From assembly GCF_051401765.1 (NCBI RefSeq), contig NW_027480463.1, forward strand, positions 4,050,071-4,114,070: a stretch of DNA of 64,000 bases. Reading direction: 5' to 3'. The notes under the pieces were generated by a model, which was not told the origin of the DNA, made no database searches, and saw nothing but the letters and a program-made list of their open reading frames with translations. Positions 37,600-49,232 of the stretch are shown in pieces; the stretch's first letter is position 1, and each line of letters opens with the position of its first letter. Made by a program: the position numbers and the translations under genes. Origin of the DNA: Calliopsis andreniformis (taxonomy: Eukaryota > Arthropoda > Insecta > Hymenoptera > Andrenidae).

Positions 37600-39011
37600 A
37601 ATCAGTTGTCAATTATCAATCCTCAATAGAATATCATCAATTCACAGTTTTCAATACTCAATACTCAATCTGCTATCTTTAAATCTCTACCCACAAACAT
37701 CAATTCTCATCACTCAACCCTCAACACTCAGTCCCCAATTCTCAATCTTCAATCCTCAATCCTCAATCCTCAATACTCAATCCTCAATCTTCAATCCTCA
37801 ATACTCAATCATCAATCCTCAACCCTCAATCCTCAGTCCTCAATCCTCAAACCTCAATCCTCAACCCTCAGCCATCATCCTCAATCCTCATTCCTCAATC
37901 CTCAATCTTCAATCTTCAATCCTCAATAATCAATCTTCAACCCTCAATCCTCAGTCCTCAAACCTCAATTCAGAATCCTCAATCCTGAATCCTCAATTTT
38001 CAGCCCTCAGCCCTCAACAATCAGTTGTCAATACTCAATCCTCAATAGAATATCCTCAATTCACAGTTTTCAATACTCAATACTCAATCTGCAATCTTTA
38101 AATCTCTATCCACAAACACCAATTCTCATCACTCAACCCTCAACACTCAGTCCTCAATGTTCAATCCTCAATCCTCAATCCACAATCCTCAATCATCAAT
38201 CTTCAATCCGCAATACTCAATCTTCAATCCTCAATCCTCAATCCTCAATCCTCAATCCTCATTCTTCAATCCTCAATCTTCAATCCTCGATCCACAATCC
38301 TCAATTCTCAATCCTCAATCCTCAGTCCTCAGTCCTTAAACCTCAATCCTCAACCCTCAGCCATCATCCTCAATCCTCAATACTCAATCCTCAATCCTCA
38401 ATCTTCAATCCTCAATACTCAATCTTCAATCCTCAATCCTCAATCCTCAGTCCACAAACCTCAATTCTGAATCCTCAATCCTGAATCTTCAATCTTCAGC
38501 CCTCAGTCCTCAACAATCAGGTGACAATCCTCAATACCCAATAGAATATCGTCAATTCACAGCTTTCAATACTCAATACTTAATCTGCATTCTTCAAATC
38601 TCCATCCACAAACATCAATTCTCATCACTCAACCCTCAACACTCAGTCCTCAATGTTCAATCCTCAATCCTCAATTCTCAATCTTCAATCCTCAATACTC
38701 AATCTTTAATCCTGAATCCACAATCCTCAATCTTCAATCCTCAATCCCCAATACTCAATCCTCAATCCTCAACCTTCAATCCTCAATACTCAATCTTCAA
38801 TCCTCAATCCTCAATCCACAATCCTCAATCTTCAATCCTCAGTCCTCAATCCTCAATCCTCAATGTTCAATCCTCAGTCTTCAATCCTCAATACCCAATC
38901 CTCAATCCTCAATCCTCAATCCTCAATCCTCAATCCTCAATCCTCAGTACTCAAACCTCAATCCTGAATCCTCAATCCTGAATCCTCAATCTTCAGACCT
39001 CAGTGCTCAAA
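37600..39011 (+). repeat. Segment with A/C chimeric and B modules
   Basis: The module order is D (37600), A/C chimera (38019), B (38515), then D at 39012. The module at 38019 starts as A (TTGTCAATACTC, ATATCCTCAATTC) but continues as C (AATCTTTAAATC). Near 38863 a GTTCAATCCTCAGTC monomer group occurs that is found again only near 44695. Confidence 0.75.
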
Positions 39012-42000
39012 AATCAGTTGTCCATTCTCAATCCTCAATAGAATATCATCAATTCACAGTTTTCAATACTCAATACTCAACCTGCTATCTTTAAGTCTCT
39101 ATCCACAAACACCAATTCTCATCACTCAACCCTCAACACTCAGTCCCCCAATCCTCAATCTTCAATCCTCAATCCTCAATCCTCAGTCCTCAATCCTCAA
39201 ACCTCAATCCTCAACCCTCAGCCCTCATCCTCAATCCTCATTCCTCAATCCTCAATCTTCAATCTTCAATCCTCAATAATCAATCTTCAACCCTCAATCC
39301 TCAGTCCTCAAACCTCAATTCTGAATCCTCAATCCTGCATCCTCAATTTTCAGCCCTCAGACCTCAACAATCAGTTGTAAATTCTCAATCCTCAATAGAA
39401 TATCATCAATTCACTGTTTTCAATACTCAATACTCAATCTGCAATCTTTAAATCTCTATCCACAAACACCAATTCTCATCATTCAACCCTCAATACTCAG
39501 TCCCCAGTCCTCAATCTTCAATCCTCAATCCTCAATCCTCAATGTTCAGTCAGCAATACCCAATCCTCAATCTTCAATCCTCGATCTTCAATCCTCAATC
39601 CTCAATCCTCAATACTCAATCCTCAATCCTCAGTACTCAAACCTCAATCCTGAATCCTCAATCCTGAATCCTCAATCTTCAGACCTCAGTTCTCAAAAAT
39701 CAGTTGTCAATACTCAATCCTCAATAGAATATCCTGCATTCACAGTCTTCAATACTCAATGCTCAATCTGCAATCTTCAAACCTCTATCCACAAACACCA
39801 ATTCTCATCACACAACCCTCAACACTCAGTCCTCAATGTTCAATCCTCAATCCTCAATCCACAATCCTCAATCATCAATCTTCAATCCGCAATACTCAAT
39901 CTTCAATCCTCAATCCTCAATCCTCAATCCTCAATCCTCATTCTTCAATCCTCAATCTTCAATCCTCGATCCACAATCCTCAATTCTCAATCCTCAATCC
40001 TCAGTCCTCAGTCCTTAAATCTCAATCCTCAACCCTCAGCCATCATCCTCAATCCTCAATCCTCAATCCTCAATCCTCAATCCTCAATCCTCAATCTTGA
40101 ATCCTCAATACTCAATCTTCAATTCTCAATCCTCAATCCTCAGTCCTCAAACCTCAATTCTGAATCCTCAATCCTGAATCCTCAATCTTCAGCCCTCAGT
40201 CCTCAACAATCAGGTGACAATCCTCAATACCCAATAGAATATCGTCAATTCACAGCTTTCAATACTCAATACTTAATCTGCATTCTTCAAATCTCCATCC
40301 ACAAACATCAATTCTCATCACTCAACCCTCAACACTCAGTCCTCAATGTTCAATCCTCAATCCTCAATTCTCAATCTTCAATCCTCAATACTCAATCTTT
40401 AATCCTGAATCCACAATACTCAATCTTCAATCCTCAATCCCCAATACTCAATCCTCAATCCTCAACCTTCAATCCTCAATAATCAGTCTTCAATCCTCAA
40501 TCCTCAATCCACAATCCTCAATCCTCAATCCTCAAACCTCAATCCTCAATCCTCAGTCTTCAATCCTCAATACCCAATCCTCAATCCTCAATCCTCAATC
40601 CTCAATCCTCAATGTTCAATACGCAATACCCAATCCTCAATCTTCAATCCCCAATCCTCAATCCTCAATCCTCAATCCTCAATCCTCAGTCCTCAAACCT
40701 CAATCCTGGATCCTCAATCCTGAATCCTCAATCTTCAGACCTCAGTCCTCAACAATCAGTTGTAAATTCTCAATCCTCAATAGGATATCATCAATTCACA
40801 GTTTTCAATACTCAATACTCAATCTGCAATCTTTAAATCTCTATCCACAAACACCAATTCTCATCACTCAACGCTCAATACTCAGTCCCCAGTCCTCAAT
40901 CTTCAATCCTCAATCCTCAATACTCAATCTTCAATACTCAATCCTCAATCCTCAGTCCTCAATCCTCAATCTTCAATCCTCAATCCTCAGTCCTCAATCC
41001 TCAATTCTCATTCTTCAATCCTCAATACCCAATCCTCAATCTTCAATCCTCAATCATCAATCCTCAATTCTCAATCCTTAATCCTCAGTCCTCAGTCCTC
41101 AAACCTCAATCCTCAACCCTCAGCCCTCATCGTCAATCCTCAATCCTCAATCCTCAATCCTCAATCTTCAATCCTGAATACACAATCTTCAACCCTCAAT
41201 CCTCAATTCTCAATCCTCAATACTCAATCCTCAATCCTCAATCCTCAATCCTCAATCTTCAATCCTCAATACTCAATCTTCAATCCTCAATCCTCTATCC
41301 TCAATCCTCAATCTTCAATCCTCAACCCTCAATCCTCAATCCTCAATCCTCAGTCTTCAATCCTCAATACCCAATCCTCAATCCTGAATCCTCTATCCTC
41401 AATCCTCAATGTTCAATACGCAATACCCAATCCTCAATCTTCAATCCCCAATCCTCAATCCTCAATCCTCAATCCTCAATCCTCAATCCTCAATCCTCAA
41501 TCCTCAATCCTCAGTCCTCAAACCTCAATCCTGGATCCTCAATCCTGGATCCTCAATCCTGAATCCTCAATCTTCAGACCTCAGTCCTCAACAATCAGTT
41601 GTAAATTCTCAATCCTCAATAGAGTATCATCAATTCACAGTTTTCAATACTCAATACTCAATCTGCAATCTTTAAATCTCTATCCACAAACACCAATTCT
41701 CATCACTCAACACTCAATACTCAGTCCCCAGTCCTCAATCTTCAATCCTCAATCCTCAATCCTCAACCCTCAATCCCCTACATTCAATCCTCAATACTCA
41801 ATCTTCAATACTCAATCCTCAATCCTCAATCCTCAATCCTCAATCTTCAATCCTCAATCCTCAATCTTCAATCCTGTATACACAATCTTCAACCCTCAAT
41901 CCTCAATTCTCAATCCTCAAAACTCAATCCTCAATCCTCAATCCTCAATCCTCAATCTTCAATCCTCGATACTCAATCATCAAACCTCAATCATCAATCC

Positions 42001-44765
42001 TCAGTCCTCAATCCTCAATCCTCAATCCTCAATCCTCAATCTTCAATCCTCAATACTCAATCTTCAATCCTCAATACTCAATCTTCAATTCTCAATCCTC
42101 ACTCCTCAATCTTCAATCCTCAATCCACAATCCTCAATCTTCAATACTCAATCCTCAATCCTCAATCCAAAATCCTCAATCTTCAAACCTCAATACTCAA
42201 TCTTCAATCCTCAATCCTCAATCCTCAATCCTCAGACCTCAGCCATCAATACTGAACCCTCAGTCCTCGTCCTCAATCCACAGCCCTCAATCCTCAATCC
42301 TCAATCTTCAATCATCAATATTCAATCTTCAGTCCTCAATCCTCAATACTCAATCCTCAATCCTCAATCCTCAATGTTCAGTCAGCAATACCCAATCCTC
42401 AATCTTCAATCCTCAATCCTCAATCCTCAATCCTCAATCCTCAATCCTCAATCCTCAATCCTCAGTACTCAAACCTCAATCCTGAATCCTCAATCCTGAA
42501 TCCTCAATCTTCAGACCTCAGTGCTCAAAAATCAGTTGTCAATTCTCAATCCTCAATAGAATATCATCAATTCACAGTTTTCAATACTCAATACTCAACC
42601 TGCTATCTTTAAGTCTCTATCCACAAACATCAATCCTCATCACTCAACCCTCAACACTCAGTCCCCCAATCCTCAATCTTCAATCCTCAATCCTCAATCC
42701 TCAATCCCCAATCCTCAATCTTCAATCCTCAATACTCAATCATCAATCCTCAATCCTCAATCCTCAGTCCTCAATCCTCAAACCTCAATCCTCAACCCTC
42801 AGCCCTCATCCTCAATCCTCATTCCTCAATCCTCAATCTTCAACCTTCAATCCTCAGTAATCAATCTTCAACCCTCAATCCTCAGTCCTCAAACCTCAAT
42901 TCTGAATCCTCAATCCTGAATCCTCAATTTTCAGCCCTCAGCCCTCAACAATCAGTTGTAAATTCTCAATCCTCAATAGAATATCATCAATTCACAGTTT
43001 TCAATACTCAATACTCAATCTGCAATCTTTAAATCTCTATCCACAAACACCAATTCTCATCATTCAACCCTCAATACTCAGTCCCCAGTCCTCAATCTTC
43101 AATCCTCAATCCTCAATCCTCAACCCTCAATCCCCTGCATTCAATCCTCAATACTCAATCTTCAATACTCAATCCTCAATCCTCAATCCTCAGTCCTCAG
43201 TCCTCAAACCTCAATCCTCAACCCTCAGCCCTCATCGTCAGTCCTCAATCCTCAATCCTCAATCCTCAATCTTCAATCCTGAATACACAATCTTCAACAC
43301 TCAATCCTCAATTCTCAATCCTCAATACTCAATGCTCAATCCTGAATCCAAAATCCTCAATCTTCAATCCTCAATACTCAACCTTCAATCCTCTATCCTC
43401 AATTCTCAATCCTCAATACTGAATCCTCAATCGTCAATCCTCAATCCTCAATCCTCAATACTCAATCCTCAATCCTCAGTACTCAAACCTCAATCCTGAA
43501 TCCTCAATCCTGAATCCTCAATCTTCAGACCTCAGTTCTCAAAAATCAGTTGTCAATTATCAATCCTCAATAGAATATCATCAATTCACAGTTTTCAATA
43601 CTCAATACTCAATCTGCTATCTTTAAATCTCTACCCACAAACATCAATTCTCATCACTCAACCCTCAACACTCAGTCCCCAATTCTCAATCTTCAATCCT
43701 CAATCCTCAATCCTCAATACTCAATCCTCAATCTTCAATCCTCAATACTCAATCATCAATCCTCAACCCTCAATCCTCAGTCCTCAATCCTCAAACCTCA
43801 ATCCTCAACCCTCAGCCATCATCCTCAATCCTCATTCCTCAATCCTCAATCTTCAATCTTCAATCCTCAATAATCAATCTTCAACCCTCAATCCTCAGTC
43901 CTCAAACCTCAATTCAGAATCCTCAATCCTGAATCCTCAATTTTCAGCCCTCAGCCCTCAACAATCAGTTGTCAATACTCAATCCTCAATAGAATATCCT
44001 CAATTCACAGTTTTCAATACTCAATACTCAATCTGCAATCTTTAAATCTCTATCCACAAACACCAATTCTCATCACTCAACCCTCAACACTCAGTCCTCA
44101 ATGTTCAATCCTCAATCCTCAATCCACAATCCTCAATCATCAATCTTCAATCCGCAATACTCAATCTTCAATCCTCAATCCTCAATCCTCAATCCTCAAT
44201 CCTCATTCTTCAATCCTCAATCTTCAATCCTCGATCCACAATCCTCAATTCTCAATCCTCAATCCTCAGTCCTCAGTCCTTAAACCTCAATCCTCAACCC
44301 TCAGCCATCATCCTCAATCCTCAATACTCAATCCTCAATCCTCAATCTTCAATCCTCAATACTCAATCTTCAATCCTCAATCCTCAATCCTCAGTCCACA
44401 AACCTCAATTCTGAATCCTCAATCCTGAATCTTCAATCTTCAGCCCTCAGTCCTCAACAATCAGGTGACAATCCTCAATACCCAATAGAATATCGTCAAT
44501 TCACAGCTTTCAATACTCAATACTTAATCTGCATTCTTCAAATCTCCATCCACAAACATCAATTCTCATCACTCAACCCTCAACACTCAGTCCTCAATGT
44601 TCAATCCTCAATCCTCAATTCTCAATCTTCAATCCTCAATCCTCAATCCACAATCCTCAATCTTCAATCCTCAGTCCTCAATCCTCAATCCTCAATGTTC
44701 AATCCTCAGTCTTCAATCCTCAATACCCAATCCTCAATCCTCAATCCTCAATCCTCAATCCTCAA
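38940..44765 (+). repeat. Large duplication, copy B (with three deletions)
   Basis: Modules occur at 39012, 39369, 39698, 40208, 40754, 41593, 42530, 42950, 43544, 43963 and 44459, in the same order as copy A. Relative to A it lacks 572 bp near 39540, 307 bp near 43445 and 112 bp near 44635, and it gains 7 bp between 40208 and 40754 and 14 bp near 41540. After allowing for the 6-mers contained in the deleted stretches, all changes are whole heptamers (82, 44 and 16 lost; 1 and 2 gained). Confidence 0.75.
41533..41552 (+). repeat. 14-bp (two-heptamer) tandem duplication with twin GGATCC
   Basis: The CTGGATCC heptamer pair that occurs once before most C modules is doubled here, giving GGATCC at 41533 and 41547. 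The surrounding C-to-C spacing is 839 bp where the homologous copies have 825. This is a clean example of a two-monomer slippage event. Confidence 0.85.
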
Positions 44766-44906
44766 TGTTCAATACGCAATACCCAATCCTCAATCTTCAA
44801 TCCCCAATCCTCAATCCTCAATCCTCAATCCTCAATCCTCAGTCCTCAAACCTCAATCCTGGATCTTCAATCCTGAATCCTCAATCTTCTGACCTCAGTC
44901 CTCAAC

Positions 44907-47443
44907 AATCAGTTGTAAATTCTCAATCCTCAATAGAATATCATCAATTCACAGTTTTCAATACTCAATACTCAATCTGCAATCTTTAAATCTCTATCCA
45001 CAAACACCAATTCTCATCACTCAACGCACAATACTCAGTCCCCAGTCCTCAATCTTCAATCCTCAATCCTCAATACTCAATCTTCAATACTCAATCCTCA
45101 ATACTCAATCCTCAATCCTCAATCTTCAATCCTCAATCCTCAGTCCTCAATCCTCAATCCTCATTCTTCAATCCTCAATACCCAATCCTTAATCTTCAAT
45201 CCTCAATCCTCAATCCTCAATTCTGAATCCTCAATCCTCAGTCCTCAGTCCTCAAACCTCAATCCTCAACCCTCAGCCCTCATCGTCAATCCACAATCCT
45301 CAATCCTCAATCCTCAATCTTCAATCCTGAATACACAATCTTCAACCCTCAATCCTCAATCCTCAATTCTCAATCCTCAATACTCAATCCTCAATCCTCA
45401 ATCCTCAATCCTCAATCCTCAATCTTCAGTCCTCAATACTCAATCATCAATCCTCAATCACCAATCCTCAGTCCTCAATCCTCAATCCTCAATCCTCAAT
45501 CTTCAATCCTCAATACTCAATCATCAATCCTCAATCCTCAATCCTCAACCTTCAATCCTCAATACTCAATCTTCAATCCTCAATCCTCAATCCACAATCC
45601 TCAATCTTCAATCCTCAATACTCAATCCTCAATCCTCAATCCTCAGCCTTCAATCCTCAATACCCAATCCTCAATCCTCAATCCTCAATCCTCAATCCTC
45701 AATCCTCAATCCACAATCCTCAGTCCTCAAACTTCAATCCTGGATCCTCAATCCTGAATCCTCAATCTTCAGACCTCAGTCCTCAACAATCAGTTGTAAA
45801 TTCTCAATCCTCAATAGAATATCATCAATTCACAGTTTTCAATACTCAATACTCAATCTGCAATCTTTAAATCTCTATCCACAAACACCAATTCTCATCA
45901 CTCAAACCTCAATACTCAGTCCCCAGTCCTCAATCTTCAATCCTCAATCCTCAATCCCCAATCCTCAATCTTCAATCCTCAATCCTCAATCCTCAATCGT
46001 CAATCCTCAGTCTTCGATCCTCAATACCCAATCCTCAATCTTCAATCCTCAATCCTCAATCCTCAATTCTCAATCCTCAATCCTGAGTCCTCAATTCTCA
46101 ATCCTCAACACTCAATCCTTAATCCTCAATCATCAATCTTCAATCCTCAATACTCAATCATCAATCCTCAATCATCAATCCTCAGTCCTCAATACTCAAT
46201 CTTCAATCCTCAATCCTCAATCCTCAATCCTCAATCTTCAATCCTCAATCCTCAATCCTCAATCCTCAATCCTCAGTCTTCGATCCTCAATACCCAATCC
46301 TCAATCTTCAATCCTTAATCTTCGATCCTCAATCCTCAATCCTCAATCCTCAATCCTCAGTCTTCGACCCTCAATACCCAATCCTCAATCTTCAATCCTC
46401 AATCCTCAATCCTCAATTCTCAATCCTCAATCCTCAGTCCTCAGCCCTCAAACCTCAATCCTCAACCCTCAGGCCTCATAGTCAATCCTCAATCCTCAAT
46501 CCTCAATCCTCAATCTTCAATCCTCAATACTCAACCTTCAATCCTCTATCCTCAATTCTCAATCCTCAATACTGAATCCTCAATCGTCAATCCTCAATCC
46601 CCAATCCTCAATGTTCAGTCAGCAATACCCAATCCTCAATCTTCAATACTCAATCCTCAATCCTCAATCCAAAATCCTCAATCTTCAAACCTCAATACTC
46701 AATCATCAATCCTCAATCCTCAATCCTCAATCCTCAGACCTCAGACATCAATGCTGAACCCTCAGTCCTCGTTCTCAATCCACAGCCCTCAATCCTCAAT
46801 CCTCAATCTTCAATCATCAATATTCAACCTTCAGTCCTCAATCCTCAATACTCAATTCTCAATCCTCAATCCTCAATGTTCAGTCAGCAATACCCAATCC
46901 TCAATCTTCAATCCTCGATCTTCAATCCTCAATCCTCAATCCTCAATCCTCAATCCTCAATCCTCAATCCTCAGTACTCAAACCTCAATCCTGAATCCTC
47001 AATCCACAATCCTCAATCCTCAATCCTCAATCCTCAATCCCCAATCCTCAGTCTTCAATCCTCAATACCCAATCCTCAATCCTCAATCCTCAATCCTCAA
47101 TCCTCAATGTTCAATACGCAATACCCAATCCTCAATCTTCAATCCCCAATCCTCAATCCTCAATCCTCAATCCTCAATCCTCAATCCTCAATCCTCAATC
47201 CTCAATCCTCAATCTTCAATCCTCAATACTCAATCATCAATCCTCAATCCTCAATCCTCAGTCCTCAATCCTCAAACCTCAATCCTCAACCCTCAGCCCT
47301 CATCCTCAATCCTCATTCCTCAATCCTCAATCTTCAATCTTCAATCCTCAATAATCAATCTTCAACCCTCAATCCTCAGTCCTCAAACCTCAATTCAGAA
47401 TCCTCAATCCTGAATCCTCAATTTTCAGCCCTCAGCCCTCAAC
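44907..47443 (+). repeat. Transition region, left part
   Basis: C modules at 44907 and 45788 are followed by 1.5 kb without a module. The stretch 45.93-46.75 kb resembles 16.7-17.5 kb and 3.7-4.5 kb (CGTCAATCCTCAGTCTTCG, CCTTAATCTTCG, CCTCAGGCC markers). An extra GTTCAGTCAGCAATACCC sits at about 46613, ahead of the usual one at about 46878. From about 46640 the segment matches 17.38 kb onward. Confidence 0.55.
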
Positions 47444-49232
47444 AATCAGTTGTCAATACTCAATCCTCAATAGAATATCCTGCATTCACAGTCTTCAATA
47501 CTCAATGCTCAATCTGCAATCTTCAAACCTCTATCCACAAACACCAATCCTCATCACTCAACCCTCAACACTCAGTCCTCAATGTTCAATCCTCAATCCT
47601 CAATCCACAATCCTCAATCATCAATCTTCAATCCGCAATACTCAATCTTCAATCGTCAATCCTCAATCCTCAATCCTCAATCCTCATTCTTCAATCCTCA
47701 ATCTTCAATCCTCGATCCACAATCCTCAATTCTCAATCCTCAATCCTCAGTCCTCAGTCCTTAAACCTCAATCCTCAACCCTCAGCCATCATCCTCAATC
47801 CTCAATCCTCAATTCTCAATCCTCAATCCTCAATCCTCAATCTTCAATCCTCAATACTCAATCTTCAATCCTCAACCTTCAATCCTCAATACTCAATCTT
47901 CAATCCTCAATCCTCAATCCACAATCCTCAATCCTCAATCCTCAATCCTCAATCCTCAATCCTCAGTCTTCAATCCTCAATCCTCAATCCTCAATCCTCA
48001 ATCCTCAATACTCAATCTTCAATCCTCAATCCTCAATCCTCAATCCTCAATCTTCAATCCTCAATCCTCAATCCTCAATCCTCAATCCTCAGTCTTCGAT
48101 CCTCAATACCCAATCCTCAATCTTCAATCCTCAATCCTCAATCCTCAATTCTCAATCCTCAATCCTCAGTCCTCAGTCCTCAAACGTCAATCCTCAACCC
48201 TCAGCCCTCATAGTCAAACCTCAATCCTCAATCCTCAATCCTCAATCTTCAATCCTCAATACTCAACCTTCAATTCTCTATCCTCAATTCTCAATCCTCA
48301 ATCCTGAATCCTCAATCGTCAATCCTCAATCCCCAATCCTCAATCTTCAATACTCAATCCTCAATCCTCAATCCAAAATCCTCAATCTTCAAACCTCAAT
48401 ACTCAATCTTCAATCCTGAATCCTCAATCCTCAATCCTCAGACCTCAGACATCAATACTGAACCCTCAGTCCTCGTCCTCAATCCACAGCCCTCAATCCT
48501 CAATCCTCAATCTTCAATCATCAATATTCAATTTTCAGTCCTCAATCCTCAATACTCAATCCTCAATCCTCAATCCTCAATGTTCAGTCAGCAATACCCA
48601 ATCCTCAATCTTCAATCCTCATTCCTCAATCCTCAATCCTCAATCCTCAATCCTCAATCCTCAATCCTCAGTACTCAAACCTCAATCCTGAATCCTCAAT
48701 CCTGAATCCTCAATCCTGAATCCTCAATCTTCAGCCCTCAGCCCTCAACAATCAGTTGTAAATTCTCAATCCTCAATAGGATATCATCAATTCACAGTTT
48801 TCAATACTCAATACTCAATCTGCAATCTTTAAATCTCTATCCACAAACACCAATTCTCATCACTCAACGCTCAATACTCAGTCCCCAGTCCTCAATCTTC
48901 AATCCTCAATCCTCAATACTCAATCTTCAATACTCAATCCTCAATCCTCAATCCTCAATCCTCAATCTTCAATCCTCAATCCTCAATCCACAATCCTCAA
49001 TCCTCAATCCTCAATCCTCAATCCTCAATCCTCAGTCTTCAATCCTCAATACCCAATCCTCAATCCTCAATCCTCAATCCTCAATCCTCAATGTTCAATA
49101 CGCAATACCCAATCCTCAATCTTCAATCCCCAATCCTCAATCCTCAATCCTCAATCCTCAATCCTCAGTCCTCAAACCTCAATCCTGGATCCTCAATCCT
49201 GAATCCTCAATCTTCAGACCACAGTCCTCAAC
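47444..49232 (+). repeat. Transition region, right part; partial relative of the 7,249-bp HOR
   Basis: Modules are A' (47444) and C (48750). The 48.0-49.2 kb portion corresponds to the portions before 52567 and 56482 in the next block: the 483-bp C-to-C spacing from 48750 to 49233 is the same, and CAAACGTCAATCC with CATAGTCAAACC is shared. The B module expected about 503 bp after 47444 is absent, so a B-containing piece present in the later units is missing here. Confidence 0.6.

Larger units (their letters stand above)
32100..38940 (+). repeat. Large duplication, copy A
   Basis: This segment is repeated immediately downstream. The offset is 6,802 at the left (32210 to 39012), 6,251 in the middle (35342 to 41593) and 5,832 at the right (the GTTCAATCCTCAGTC marker at 38863 to 44695). 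Shared private variants (GTTGTCCATTC, TTCACTGTTTTC, CTCTACCCACAAAC) prove recent common origin. Boundaries are approximate, because both ends lie in plain heptamers. Confidence 0.75.
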
